From JBAPRR01 sp049281195 (GTDB lineage Bacteria > Actinomycetota > Acidimicrobiia > Acidimicrobiales > CAVXTF01), in assembly GCA_049281195.1 (NCBI GenBank), contig JBAPRR010000219.1, forward strand, positions 1-10,614: a stretch of 10,614 nt of DNA, written 5' to 3'. The translations under genes were made by a program, and so were the position numbers. Shown here piece by piece: positions 1 to 6,563 of the stretch; position 1 is the first letter of the stretch, and every line of letters begins with the position of its first letter. A model generated the notes under the pieces. It did no database searches, was not told the origin of the DNA, and saw nothing but the letters and a program-made list of their open reading frames with translations.

Positions 1-152
1 GAATAGAGAACGTCAATGTGCTCGTCTTTCACCAAACGCCATGTTTCCCACAGGTCCCCGTGCGTTTGTGGATCGGAGTTGGTTGGCTCCGGCTTGTTCG
101 AACCTTTCCCTTTCATTTCGGTGAGACTCCACACCCGGTGTTTTGCCGTCAT
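1..152 (-). CDS. Unrecognised protein, N-terminal part only (runs off left edge)
   Basis: An open frame on the minus strand starts at an ATG (152-150) and stays open for 50 codons to the window edge. A strong purine-rich ribosome site (GAGAGGGG, about 166-159) lies 6 bases upstream of the ATG, and an in-frame TAG immediately precedes it, so the start cannot lie further upstream. The peptide begins MTAKHRVWSLTEMKGKGSNK and continues with a hydrophilic, proline- and asparagine-rich stretch, then LWETWRLVKDEHIDVLYS. It has no signal peptide or membrane segment. I do not recognise the family and assign no function. It follows the GlcG-like gene by 64 bases on the same strand and is probably the third gene of the leftward unit. 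The frame is too short to rule out chance completely, but the ribosome site argues for a real gene. Confidence 0.6.
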   Translation of the reverse strand, partial: MTAKHRVWSLTEMKGKGSNKPEPTNSDPQTHGDLWETWRLVKDEHIDVLY

Positions 153-201
153 CTATTTCCCCTCTCCCTTTGTTTCGTCAGGTCTCTGGCGTCCAAGCTC
201 A

Positions 202-228
202 GGCGGATCCGGCGGATCAGGCGGATAT
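202..228. repeat. Three tandem 9-bp units (GGCGGATNN) across the glcG-like stop codon
   Basis: Three consecutive 9-bp copies are visible: GGCGGATCC (202-210), GGCGGATCA (211-219) and GGCGGATAT (220-228). The middle copy carries the stop codon of the GlcG-like gene, which is TCA at 217-219 on this strand. The unit is a multiple of three. It may be a small slippage expansion at the 3' end of the gene. The central part can form only a 5-bp stem (GATCC/GGATC), too weak to call a terminator. Confidence 0.5.
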
Positions 229-642
229 CGCCCCGACGGCCTTCGTTGCTATCTCGTCATCCTGTTTGTGAGACCCACCACCGACGCCGACCGCGCCAAC
301 GACCACGTTGTCGACCTTGATCGGGACACCGCCGCCATAGATAATCATCCGGTCGATGCTGGGAACAAGGCCATTGAGCACGGCGGGTTCGTCCTTGATC
401 CGGGGGTACCACTTGATCGTCGCCAAGCCGAATCCCGCTGCGGTGTAGGCCTTGTCCTGGGCAGACTGCACGGTGATGAGCGCAGCGCCGTCCATTCGGC
501 ACATCGCCTTCAAAATTCCACTCTCGTCGCACACGGCCACCGTCACACAAAGCCCCAGTTTCGCCGCTTCTCCGACTGCCACAGCAGCTGCTTTTTGAGC
601 AGCCTCGAGACCAATGCTTTGCTTTTCGAATGTTTGTGCCAT
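217..642 (-). CDS. GlcG/HbpS-like (DUF336) protein
   Basis: This 141-residue soluble protein fits the usual length of the GlcG/HbpS family. Family hallmarks are visible: a strand motif VAVCDESGILKAMCRMDGA (about 35-53), the AQDKAYTAA helix (61-69), a GGGVPI segment (103-108), and the C-terminal GAVGVGGGSHKQDDEIATKAV (116-136), matching the family's G-(A/V)-(I/V)-GVSGG...QDE pattern. It has no signal peptide, so it is probably cytoplasmic; secreted HbpS proteins differ in this. Family members bind haem or small organic ligands, or accompany glycolate and aromatic or diol catabolic genes; the precise role is usually unknown. Its AGGAGGA ribosome site (655-649) sits 6 bases before the ATG. The gene lies 22 bases after the acyl-CoA synthetase stop and is almost certainly co-transcribed with it, which suggests an accessory role in the same pathway. 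Confidence 0.9.
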   Translation of the reverse strand: MAQTFEKQSIGLEAAQKAAAVAVGEAAKLGLCVTVAVCDESGILKAMCRMDGAALITVQSAQDKAYTAAGFGLATIKWYPRIKDEPAVLNGLVPSIDRMIIYGGGVPIKVDNVVVGAVGVGGGSHKQDDEIATKAVGAISA

Positions 643-664
643 TTGAAGTCCTCCTAAATCGGTC

Positions 665-2269
665 TCAGTCGGTCGTGATTACTAAGGACTGGTCCGAGAG
701 CGATCGGAGCACGTCCTTCCTGATCTTTCCCGCAGACGTCCGAGGCATCTCCTCGATAAGCGACCAGTATTTGGGGATCTTCTGACGAGCCAAGCCAGCG
801 GCTTCCAGGTGACGTATAAAGGATTGATCACCCGGCCATTCGGCGCCTTGGCGCAACTGAATGAAGCAAGCGGCTTCTTCGCCAAATCGAGGGTCGCTCA
901 CCGCAACGATCGCTGCGACGGTGATGGCTGGGTGCGTGGCCAGCGCGTTCTCGACATCTTGTGCCGAGAATTTCTCACCGCCACGGTTGATGATGTCCTT
1001 CGTCCGCCCGGTCATCGTCACGCACCCAGTCGCGTCGACGAATCCGACATCTCCGGTGTAAAGCCAACCGGACCCGTCGAGGTGCGTCCGATTCATAGAG
1101 TTACTCGTATAACCGAGCATCATCTGGGGTGCCCGGACCCTCAGCTCACCGATTTCACCTACTGGAAGCGGCCGTCTTTCGTCATCGACCGCTTCAACTT
1201 CTCCACCGGGACAAACGCGTCCGTCTGTGCCTGCTCTGATCTCGAGGGGATCTGACGAGTGGGACATCCCGATCATCGGAGCTTCAGTCATTCCCCAGCT
1301 TCTGAAGGCCGACACTCCCTCTTTGGCTGCGCGGACGATCAGGTCGGGGGGAATGGCGCTTCCGCCGCAAATGAATGTGCTCAAGCGGTGGAACCCTCGA
1401 TCGCTCTCGAGGGTTTCGTATGTCTCGACAAGCTCATTGAGGAACACGGATGCTCCGCACGAGAACGTGGCTCGTTCGGCAGCGACCAGTTCGACCGCTT
1501 CTTCAGGATCCCACCCATCCATCAATACGGCCTTCCCCGCACATGTGAGCGGAAGAAAGCTCATGGCGAGCAACCCCGCAATGTGAGCTACGGGCGCAGC
1601 GGTGATGAAGCAGGACTCCCCGTCGAATCGGCACCACGAGTGCAGCATCGCGGTGACGTTCTCGAGTGATCGTCGAGTATGGATCACACCTTTGGGCTCG
1701 GCTGTCGTTCCCGACGTGTAGAGGATGAGCACCGGTTCGTCTGGTCCGAAGCGGCTTCTGTTGGCCAGATCATCGACATTCTCTGAATTTTCTGAAGACG
1801 ATGGTTCTGCGGGAAAAGACGTCCATCCTGCTGGGGCGTTGCCCAGACATCCGCGCAGTCGGGGATCGTGACGCGCGTCGCTCAATGCCTGCTCGACCTC
1901 CGAGACTGCATCTCTTTGCCGGTATCCGTCGATTGCAAAGACGGCGGACGGTCTCGAGTCGCTGATGATCTGATTTAGCTCGTGTCTCCTGTAGAGCATG
2001 GGGAGTGGAATGCTCACGCAGCCCGCCCGAAGGATGGCGGCATGTATGACCAGAGCTTCAGGAAGGTTGGGAAGCTGCCAAAGGACGCTGTCGCCAAGCT
2101 TGATCGAGCTGTCTAGGAGGAATGCTGCAATCGCTCTGTGCCACGAGTCGAGCCGCGCGTAGGTGAACCTGTCGCCTCGTACGACCAGCGCTTCGCCTTC
2201 TGGACGCAGCTCTGCGGCTCGGGACAAACGCAACTCGATGGGTGCGGAGACAAGATCGTCAGGTTTCAT
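665..2269 (-). CDS. AMP-forming acyl-CoA synthetase (ANL superfamily)
   Basis: This 534-residue enzyme probably activates a carboxylic acid through an acyl-adenylate to its CoA thioester in the cytoplasm. All main ANL motifs are present: the ATP-binding loop YTSGTTAEPKG (184-194), SWGMTEAP (324-331), YTGD (404-407), the hinge GRTKDIINRGGEKFSAQDVE (421-440), and the C-terminal PRTSAGKIRK with the catalytic lysine at about 515. Length and layout match full enzymes with both N- and C-terminal domains. The N-terminal LWQLPNLPEALVIHAAILRAG stretch resembles the medium-chain, cyclohexanecarboxylate and aryl-acid ligase branch, but substrate cannot be assigned. It is the first gene of the leftward unit, starts 119 bases from the divergent dioxygenase gene, and is followed closely by the GlcG-like gene. 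The ribosome site before the ATG at 2269 is weak (AGGAA about 13 bases upstream), so the start is a little less certain than the product class. Confidence 0.93.
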   Translation of the reverse strand: MKPDDLVSAPIELRLSRAAELRPEGEALVVRGDRFTYARLDSWHRAIAAFLLDSSIKLGDSVLWQLPNLPEALVIHAAILRAGCVSIPLPMLYRRHELNQIISDSRPSAVFAIDGYRQRDAVSEVEQALSDARHDPRLRGCLGNAPAGWTSFPAEPSSSENSENVDDLANRSRFGPDEPVLILYTSGTTAEPKGVIHTRRSLENVTAMLHSWCRFDGESCFITAAPVAHIAGLLAMSFLPLTCAGKAVLMDGWDPEEAVELVAAERATFSCGASVFLNELVETYETLESDRGFHRLSTFICGGSAIPPDLIVRAAKEGVSAFRSWGMTEAPMIGMSHSSDPLEIRAGTDGRVCPGGEVEAVDDERRPLPVGEIGELRVRAPQMMLGYTSNSMNRTHLDGSGWLYTGDVGFVDATGCVTMTGRTKDIINRGGEKFSAQDVENALATHPAITVAAIVAVSDPRFGEEAACFIQLRQGAEWPGDQSFIRHLEAAGLARQKIPKYWSLIEEMPRTSAGKIRKDVLRSLSDQSLVITTD

Positions 2270-2329
2270 AGCCGACGCTCATTTCCTAGCGCCGCCGGAA
2301 CGGCTCATGATGACTGGTCCGCCACCCCG

Positions 2330-2358
2330 TTGACTCATTGCTGTCTATTCTATATTCT
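2330..2358 (+). promoter_or_regulatory. Candidate sigma70-type promoter for the rightward unit
   Basis: In the 119-base gap between divergent genes, TTGACT (2330-2335) is followed after 17 bases by TATTCT (2353-2358). An overlapping alternative -10, TATATT (2351-2356), has a 15-base spacer. This pyrimidine- and AT-rich patch (about 2341-2365) is the most AT-rich part of the gap and contains TATTCT twice (2346-2351 and 2353-2358). Downstream, AGGGGG (2375-2380) is the ribosome site, 8 bases before the dioxygenase ATG. The leftward promoter must overlap this same gap, but I could not pick convincing boxes for it. The call rests on motif matching only. Confidence 0.45.
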
Positions 2359-2388
2359 CTATCCCAATCACGCTAGGGGGATTACACC

Positions 2389-3237
2389 ATGGCTCTGGCA
2401 CACGAAGGAACCGCAGACGCTCGCTCGATCCGTGAAGTGACCGATGCCGAGATCGAGTTCTACAGAGCGAACGGTTGGGTCAAGCTCGACCAGCTGATAT
2501 CGCGTGAATTCGCATCCGAGTTACTCGACGCAGCAAAAAAGCGGATGGGTGCGAGGGGAGACCTGCACGCGCTGAGGCCTGGAAAGGACTTGGTCGGGCA
2601 CCCGTCGTGGCACGACTATCACGACATAGCGGAAGAAGACGAAACCTTTGCCGCACTCGGGTTCAGTAACGGAATCGGTCGAGCTGCTCAGCAACTGATG
2701 GAGCGTGATGTGAGCGTGCGCATGTACGCGAACATGTTGGCGGTCAAGTTGGGCAAGGGACAGGGGCCGAACGTCACCGAATACGCGCGTACGGACATCC
2801 ACCAGGATTTTCCAACCCTTGCGTTCGATCGCAATGGATATCTCGGTTTCTGGATCGCCCTCGATGAGGTAACGCCCGAGATGGGCTCGCTTCAGTTCTA
2901 CACAGGTTCCCAGTCGCTCGGAAGCCTGGGAAGGTGGTTCGGAGGTCGCGATCTGCTTGACGTTCATCCGAACGTCGAGCGCGATTTTCCAATGGCGCCA
3001 CCTATCCACCTACAACCGGGGGATGCCACGGTCCACCACGGTTTCATGGTCCATGGCGCAAGGGAAAACCTGACTGATCGGCCACGGTGGGCCTACGTGA
3101 TCGGATACTTCCCCGGCGACACAAGATTCACCGGGGCACAGACACCTGGTGACGAACACATCCACGACGCCGAGAGGTACGGGCTGACCGTGGGAGAGCC
3201 ATTCGACCACCCGGCATTCCACCTCGTCTATCCCTGA
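2389..3237 (+). CDS. Phytanoyl-CoA dioxygenase (PhyH) family Fe(II)/2-oxoglutarate oxygenase
   Basis: This 282-residue protein is of typical PhyH length. Such enzymes use Fe(II), O2 and 2-oxoglutarate to hydroxylate a substrate, often an acyl-CoA or a small natural product. The iron-binding triad is visible: H138-Q-D140 in DIHQDFP, and a distal histidine, best matched by H222 in HHGFMVHGARENLTDRPRW. R233 or R231 in that segment would hold 2-oxoglutarate. The intervening segments GYLGFWIALDEVTPEMGSLQF (150-170) and LQPGDATVHHG (208-218) are standard double-stranded beta-helix strands of the family. There is no signal peptide. It is the first gene of the rightward unit, with a good AGGGGG ribosome site, and is followed by the first CMD gene after a single base. 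Its association with CoA-activating enzymes suggests, but does not prove, a CoA-thioester substrate. Confidence 0.9.
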   Translation: MALAHEGTADARSIREVTDAEIEFYRANGWVKLDQLISREFASELLDAAKKRMGARGDLHALRPGKDLVGHPSWHDYHDIAEEDETFAALGFSNGIGRAAQQLMERDVSVRMYANMLAVKLGKGQGPNVTEYARTDIHQDFPTLAFDRNGYLGFWIALDEVTPEMGSLQFYTGSQSLGSLGRWFGGRDLLDVHPNVERDFPMAPPIHLQPGDATVHHGFMVHGARENLTDRPRWAYVIGYFPGDTRFTGAQTPGDEHIHDAERYGLTVGEPFDHPAFHLVYP

Positions 3238-3238
3238 A

Positions 3239-3655
3239 ATGACCGCCGAAGGCACCCAGACGGACCTGGAAGCGGCCCAGGCGTATGTGGACTCCATGGC
3301 TCTCGCTCGAGGGTCGGTCCCGACATATCACAGCGTGATGGCGGCCCACGATCTCGGAGTTCTCACTGCCATGAATGCCTTGGCAGTCTCGACGCTGGAA
3401 GCTCCGAGGTCGCTTAACGCAAATACGAAGCAGCTTGCGTGGATATCGGCATTGATCATCCTGCGGGCCGGACCCGAGTTCGTGACGGCTCATATCCAGC
3501 GTGCTCTCGACCTCGGAATAACGCCTCGAGAGATCCTCGAGGCGATCGAGTTGACCTTGCCGGTGGCAGGCATCGTCACTTTTCTCGGGGGTTTCGAGTC
3601 GTGGCGTCGAATGACGGGTGCCGGTGGGATCGAGCCGACGACAAATGTCGGCTGA
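3239..3655 (+). CDS. Carboxymuconolactone decarboxylase (CMD)-family protein, copy 1
   Basis: This 138-residue, all-helical protein has the CMD/AhpD fold signature: NTKQLAWISALIILRAGPEFVTAHIQRALDLGITPREILEAIEL (about 62-105), then VAGIVTFLGGFESWRRM. The conserved histidine is H85. The redox CxxC pair of AhpD-type peroxidase reductases is absent, so it resembles the decarboxylase/hydrolase-like branch rather than a thiol antioxidant protein. Its start ATG is one base after the dioxygenase stop and has no independent ribosome site, implying translational coupling. It is closely related to the second CMD protein encoded at 4830-5246: by hand count about 40 of the last 60 aligned residues before the C-terminal tail are identical. 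Copy 1 has alanine (A77) where copy 2 has cysteine (C76). The exact reaction is unknown; CMD-fold proteins in catabolic operons often decarboxylate or rearrange ring-cleavage or oxo-acid intermediates. Confidence 0.87.
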   Translation: MTAEGTQTDLEAAQAYVDSMALARGSVPTYHSVMAAHDLGVLTAMNALAVSTLEAPRSLNANTKQLAWISALIILRAGPEFVTAHIQRALDLGITPREILEAIELTLPVAGIVTFLGGFESWRRMTGAGGIEPTTNVG

Positions 3656-4808
3656 TCCCTCGCACGGTCCGCTCGAAGGAGTGCGGGTCGTCGACCTTTC
3701 GAACACACTGATGGTCCCGTACACGACGTTGCTCATGGCGCAGATGGGCGCTGATGTGATCAAGGTGGAGCCCCCGGAAGGCGACATCATCCGCAAGGTT
3801 GGAGACGTTGACGGAACAGGTCTTGGTCCGGTGTTCATCAACGCCAACTACGGCAAGAAGAGCGTCGTGATCGACCTGAAGCAACCAGCAGGTCGGGAGT
3901 CACTCTTGGCGCTTATTCGAGACGCCGACGTCTTCGTCCACAACAGACCACCCAAAGCGGCTCGGAAACTCGGAATCGACTATCCCGTGCTTTCCAGCTC
4001 TAATCCCCGACTCATCTACTGCGCTGCCTGCGGTTACGGAAGCAACGGGCCGTACAGAGACTTTCCTGCATACGACGACGTCATCCAAGCTGCGTGCGGG
4101 CTGGCTCATCTTCAGACGAACGAGGGGGAGCCTCAATACGTCAGAAGCGCGATTGCCGACAAGACCACTGCCCTATTCGTGCTCGCAGGAATACTGGCGG
4201 CTCTGTACGAACGGGAAAGATCGGGGACCGGCCAAGCAATCGAGGTTCCCATGTTCGAGTCAATGGTGTCGTTCTTGATGCTCGAGCATCAAGGCGGCGC
4301 TGTGTTCGATCCGCCTCGTGGTCCAACCGGATACGTGCGGATGAGCTCCTTGCACAGGCACCCTTACCGAACGGCAGACGGGCTTATCGCCGTCATGATC
4401 TACACCGACAGCCAGTGGAAGAAGTTCTTCGCGCTCGTCGGTCAGCCTGAACTCGCTGACGATTGTCGCTTCGCCACGATGACGCGCCGAACGGAGCATA
4501 CAGACGAGCTGTACTCCTTTGTCGAAGCCGCACTTCGAACTGCGACGACGGATGAATGGATCGCGGTTCTCCATGGACAACGCATTCCTGCGATGCGCGT
4601 GAACTCGATCGATGACATCTTCCAGGACGAGCACGTGCGGGCCACTGGGATCTTCGAGCAACATCACGACCCTGTTCTGGGGACGACCAGGTTGTCGCGG
4701 TCTCCCATCACCTTCTCGCGCTCCGCGCGCCAGTTGTTAGGACGTGCACCAGCTCTCGGAGAGCACAATTGGATCGTAAGCGGGTCGCCGGAACCCGTAG
4801 GTCGGTAA
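3645..4808 (+). CDS. Family III CoA-transferase (CaiB/BaiF type)
   Basis: The protein is probably 387 residues and transfers CoA between carboxylic acids through an enzyme-bound aspartyl intermediate. I place the start at the ATG at 3645, giving MSADPSHGPLEGVRVVDLSN, the normal N-terminus of the family. The frame also allows a GTG at 3618, which would add nine atypical residues. Family features: PLEGVRVVDLSN at the N-terminus, ADVIKVEPPEGD, and AIADKTTALFVLAGILAALYERERSGTGQ. In that last segment D172 (numbered from the ATG) fits the catalytic aspartate. It is followed by HPYRTADGLIAVMI and the small-domain stretch QWKKFFALVGQPELADDCRFAT. The gene overlaps the end of the first CMD gene by 11 bases and has no clear ribosome site, so translation is probably coupled. 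It is flanked on both sides by CMD paralogues. It could supply CoA to the imported acid or recycle CoA from a pathway product; donor and acceptor are unknown. Confidence 0.93.
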   Translation: MSADPSHGPLEGVRVVDLSNTLMVPYTTLLMAQMGADVIKVEPPEGDIIRKVGDVDGTGLGPVFINANYGKKSVVIDLKQPAGRESLLALIRDADVFVHNRPPKAARKLGIDYPVLSSSNPRLIYCAACGYGSNGPYRDFPAYDDVIQAACGLAHLQTNEGEPQYVRSAIADKTTALFVLAGILAALYERERSGTGQAIEVPMFESMVSFLMLEHQGGAVFDPPRGPTGYVRMSSLHRHPYRTADGLIAVMIYTDSQWKKFFALVGQPELADDCRFATMTRRTEHTDELYSFVEAALRTATTDEWIAVLHGQRIPAMRVNSIDDIFQDEHVRATGIFEQHHDPVLGTTRLSRSPITFSRSARQLLGRAPALGEHNWIVSGSPEPVGR

Positions 4809-4829
4809 TCGAACAGAAGGAGCGGAACA

Positions 4830-5246
4830 ATGCCAACAGACGAGGCCCAGGAGTACATCGACAACATCGCCCGGACGATGGGAACGTGGCCGAAACCAGC
4901 CTACGTGCCTGATTTCCACAAGATCATGGCCGCTGCGGATTTCGACGTTCTCAAGGCTCAGAATGCTTTGGGTCAAGCCACGTACGGAAACAATCGCTCC
5001 CTCGATGCCCGGACCAAGGAGCTGCTCTTCATTGCAATGTTCACGGTGCTTCGCTGTGGTCGCGAACAGCTGAACAGTCACGTGCAGATGGCCCTGGACC
5101 TCGGCATCACGCCCGCAGAAGTTCTCGAAACGATGGAGCTCGCGCTGCCTGTTGCAGGAATCGTGGCTTTTCTTGCCGGCTTCGAGGCATGGCGCGAGGT
5201 CACCGGTGCTCAAGGGATCGAACCTTCTGTGCCTGTAGACGGCTGA
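4830..5246 (+). CDS. Carboxymuconolactone decarboxylase (CMD)-family protein, copy 2
   Basis: This 138-residue protein has the same length as copy 1 and is clearly its paralogue. The core RTKELLFIAMFTVLRCGREQLNSHVQMALDLGITPAEVLETMEL (about 61-104) and the C-terminal VAGIVAFLAGFEAWREVTGAQGIEP align without gaps. The conserved histidine is H84. A single cysteine (C76) sits eight residues before it, and there is no CxxC pair, so peroxidase-reductase activity of the AhpD kind is unlikely. Unlike copy 1 it has its own good ribosome site (AAGGAG, 4817-4822, 7 bases before the ATG), so it can be translated independently. It starts 21 bases after the CoA-transferase stop and is the last enzyme gene before the transporter genes. 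The two copies may form a hetero-oligomer or act on successive intermediates; this is inference. Confidence 0.88.
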   Translation: MPTDEAQEYIDNIARTMGTWPKPAYVPDFHKIMAAADFDVLKAQNALGQATYGNNRSLDARTKELLFIAMFTVLRCGREQLNSHVQMALDLGITPAEVLETMELALPVAGIVAFLAGFEAWREVTGAQGIEPSVPVDG

Positions 5247-5270
5247 TCTCTGTCTGAGGATCAATACGCG

Positions 5271-5288
5271 GGCCGCCTGTGAGCGGCC
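5271..5288 (+). promoter_or_regulatory. Short GC-only hairpin between CMD copy 2 and the solute-binding-protein gene
   Basis: GGCCGC (5271-5276) and GCGGCC (5283-5288) form a perfect 6-bp stem around the loop CTGTGA, in the 79-base gap between the second CMD gene and the solute-binding-protein gene. No T-run follows, so it is not a standard intrinsic terminator. It could act as an mRNA-processing or stability element separating enzyme and transporter parts of the transcript. No convincing promoter boxes were seen in this gap. Six base pairs in GC-rich DNA is modest evidence. Confidence 0.3.
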
Positions 5289-5325
5289 GCGGACTAGGCG
5301 GCGAAACACACAAACAGGAGGAACT

Positions 5326-6558
5326 ATGAAGCGTCGGGCGTACGGGGTGTCAGTGCTTCTGGCATCCCTGGCCGTGATACTTGCGGCCTGCAGTAGCAGT
5401 TCCAGTGGCGGCGGTGCCGCGGCCACGAGCAAGACGCACGGGGCACCCGTCAAGTTGTTGGTCATGTATCAATTTCAAGGTGATCCGGTTGCTCAGCACC
5501 CGGAGGTCGGAGCTGGAGCAGAAGCGGCAGCGCAAGCCATAAACGCCGCCGGCGGCATCAACGGGCACCCGGTTCAGATCATCACGTGCGACATCCATGA
5601 CAGCGCGACCCAAGAGGAGGCCTGTGCACAGGAGGCAGTGACCGATAAGGTGACCGCGGTCGCAGGTTCCCTTTTCGAGTCCGGCGCCCAGTCCATCCCG
5701 GTTCTTCAAAAAGCCGGAATCCCGATCATCGGATCACTCGGCGTGTACACGCCAGAAGAGCTCTCAAACCCCGATGTCTGGCCCCTGATGGGAGGAGCCG
5801 TGACTACATATCCGGCGATTCCGTATCTTGCCGCCAAGCAAGGGTTGAAGAGGATCGCTGTTGTGGCGAATCCAGGCACCGGGCTGAACGAACTGATCCA
5901 GGCCCAGGCGTCCAGGGCCGGCATGACTTACGTGGGCACGGTTTCCGTCCCTTTGACGGCAAGCGATTACTCCTCGTATGTGGAGCAGCTCAAGACGCTT
6001 AACCCGCAGATCATCGTCCAGGTTGTGTCGACGACCGCATCTGCTGAGATGATGCAGGACGGGCAACAGCTTGGTTTGAACGCCATCTGGGCGAACCAGA
6101 CGCTCAACATCGATGTCAACAACCTGGGCACGTTCGGCGCAACTGCGAATGGCATGTACATCACGAGCTCGTTCCCGCCCGCAACCGCCGGAGCTCAATT
6201 TCCGGGCATCGCGACATTCAACACCGAGATGGATGCGGCCGGGAAAGCCGGTATCGGCAACACTGGTATTCGTAGCGCACAGGCTGTGACAAGTTGGCTC
6301 GCAGTTCACGCGATTGCACTCGTAGCCAAAGGGACGACGGGTCTTCTTACTGCCTCGGGACTTGTCTCGGCTCTCCACAACGCCACGACGGTCAACGTGG
6401 AAGGCCTGCTGAACTGGCAGCCGAATGCATCAGGCCCGACCGACTTTCCTCGTGTGACGAACAGCAACGTGTACTTGGATAAAGTTGAATCCGGAAAGCT
6501 TGTGCTTGTCAGCCCGACTCCCGTCAACTACTTCAAGCTGGCCGGACTTTCCTCCTAG
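5326..6558 (+). CDS. ABC-transporter solute-binding lipoprotein, Liv (branched-chain amino acid/HAAT) type
   Basis: This 410-residue protein begins with a lipoprotein signal: basic MKRR, a hydrophobic core, and the lipobox L19-A20-A21 with the lipidated cysteine C22. A flexible SSSSSGGG linker follows. It would be exported and anchored to the outer face of the membrane, where it captures the solute. The mature part has the type I periplasmic-binding fold of LivJ/AmiC-like receptors: APVKLLVMYQFQGD, GAEAAAQAINAAGGINGHPVQIITCD, AGIPIIGS, LKRIAVVANPGTGLNE and GMTYVGTVSVPLTASDYSSYVEQL are all characteristic. Family members bind branched-chain amino acids, amides, aromatic acids or other small carboxylates; the ligand here is unknown. 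A strong AGGAGGA (5316-5322) lies only 3-4 bases before the ATG. The LivF gene follows after 5 bases, and genes for the other subunits come next, so this is the binding protein of that transporter. Confidence 0.95.
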   Translation: MKRRAYGVSVLLASLAVILAACSSSSSGGGAAATSKTHGAPVKLLVMYQFQGDPVAQHPEVGAGAEAAAQAINAAGGINGHPVQIITCDIHDSATQEEACAQEAVTDKVTAVAGSLFESGAQSIPVLQKAGIPIIGSLGVYTPEELSNPDVWPLMGGAVTTYPAIPYLAAKQGLKRIAVVANPGTGLNELIQAQASRAGMTYVGTVSVPLTASDYSSYVEQLKTLNPQIIVQVVSTTASAEMMQDGQQLGLNAIWANQTLNIDVNNLGTFGATANGMYITSSFPPATAGAQFPGIATFNTEMDAAGKAGIGNTGIRSAQAVTSWLAVHAIALVAKGTTGLLTASGLVSALHNATTVNVEGLLNWQPNASGPTDFPRVTNSNVYLDKVESGKLVLVSPTPVNYFKLAGLSS

Positions 6559-6563
6559 AAGAG

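Noticed and set aside
16..657. Long plus-strand open frame (213 codons) across the left end
   Set aside because: It lies antisense to the well-supported GlcG-like gene and the truncated leftward gene. Its product is rich in Arg, His, Ser and Pro with no recognisable motif, typical of a frame kept open by codon bias.
1392..1415. Inverted repeat AACCCTCGA / TCGAGGGTT with a 6-base loop
   Set aside because: The 9-bp arms lie inside the acyl-CoA synthetase coding region, are about what chance gives in 10 kb, and are not near a gene boundary.
3618..3644. GTG at 3618 as the start of the CoA-transferase
   Set aside because: It would add nine residues not typical of the family and increase the overlap with the CMD gene. 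The ATG at 3645 gives the expected N-terminus.
3239..3655. AhpD-type alkylhydroperoxidase assignment for the CMD-fold proteins
   Set aside because: The redox CxxC pair is missing in both copies, so a peroxidase-reductase role is not supported.
3128..3847. Minus-strand open frame of 239 codons
   Set aside because: It is antisense to the dioxygenase, CMD and CoA-transferase genes, all of which have clear family motifs. It shows no ribosome site or motif of its own.
4737..5465. Minus-strand open frame of 242 codons
   Set aside because: It is antisense to the second CMD gene and the start of the binding-protein gene, and its low-complexity arginine-rich translation has no family features.
5764..6378. 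Minus-strand open frame of 204 codons
   Set aside because: It is entirely antisense to the solute-binding-protein gene and has a compositionally odd translation.
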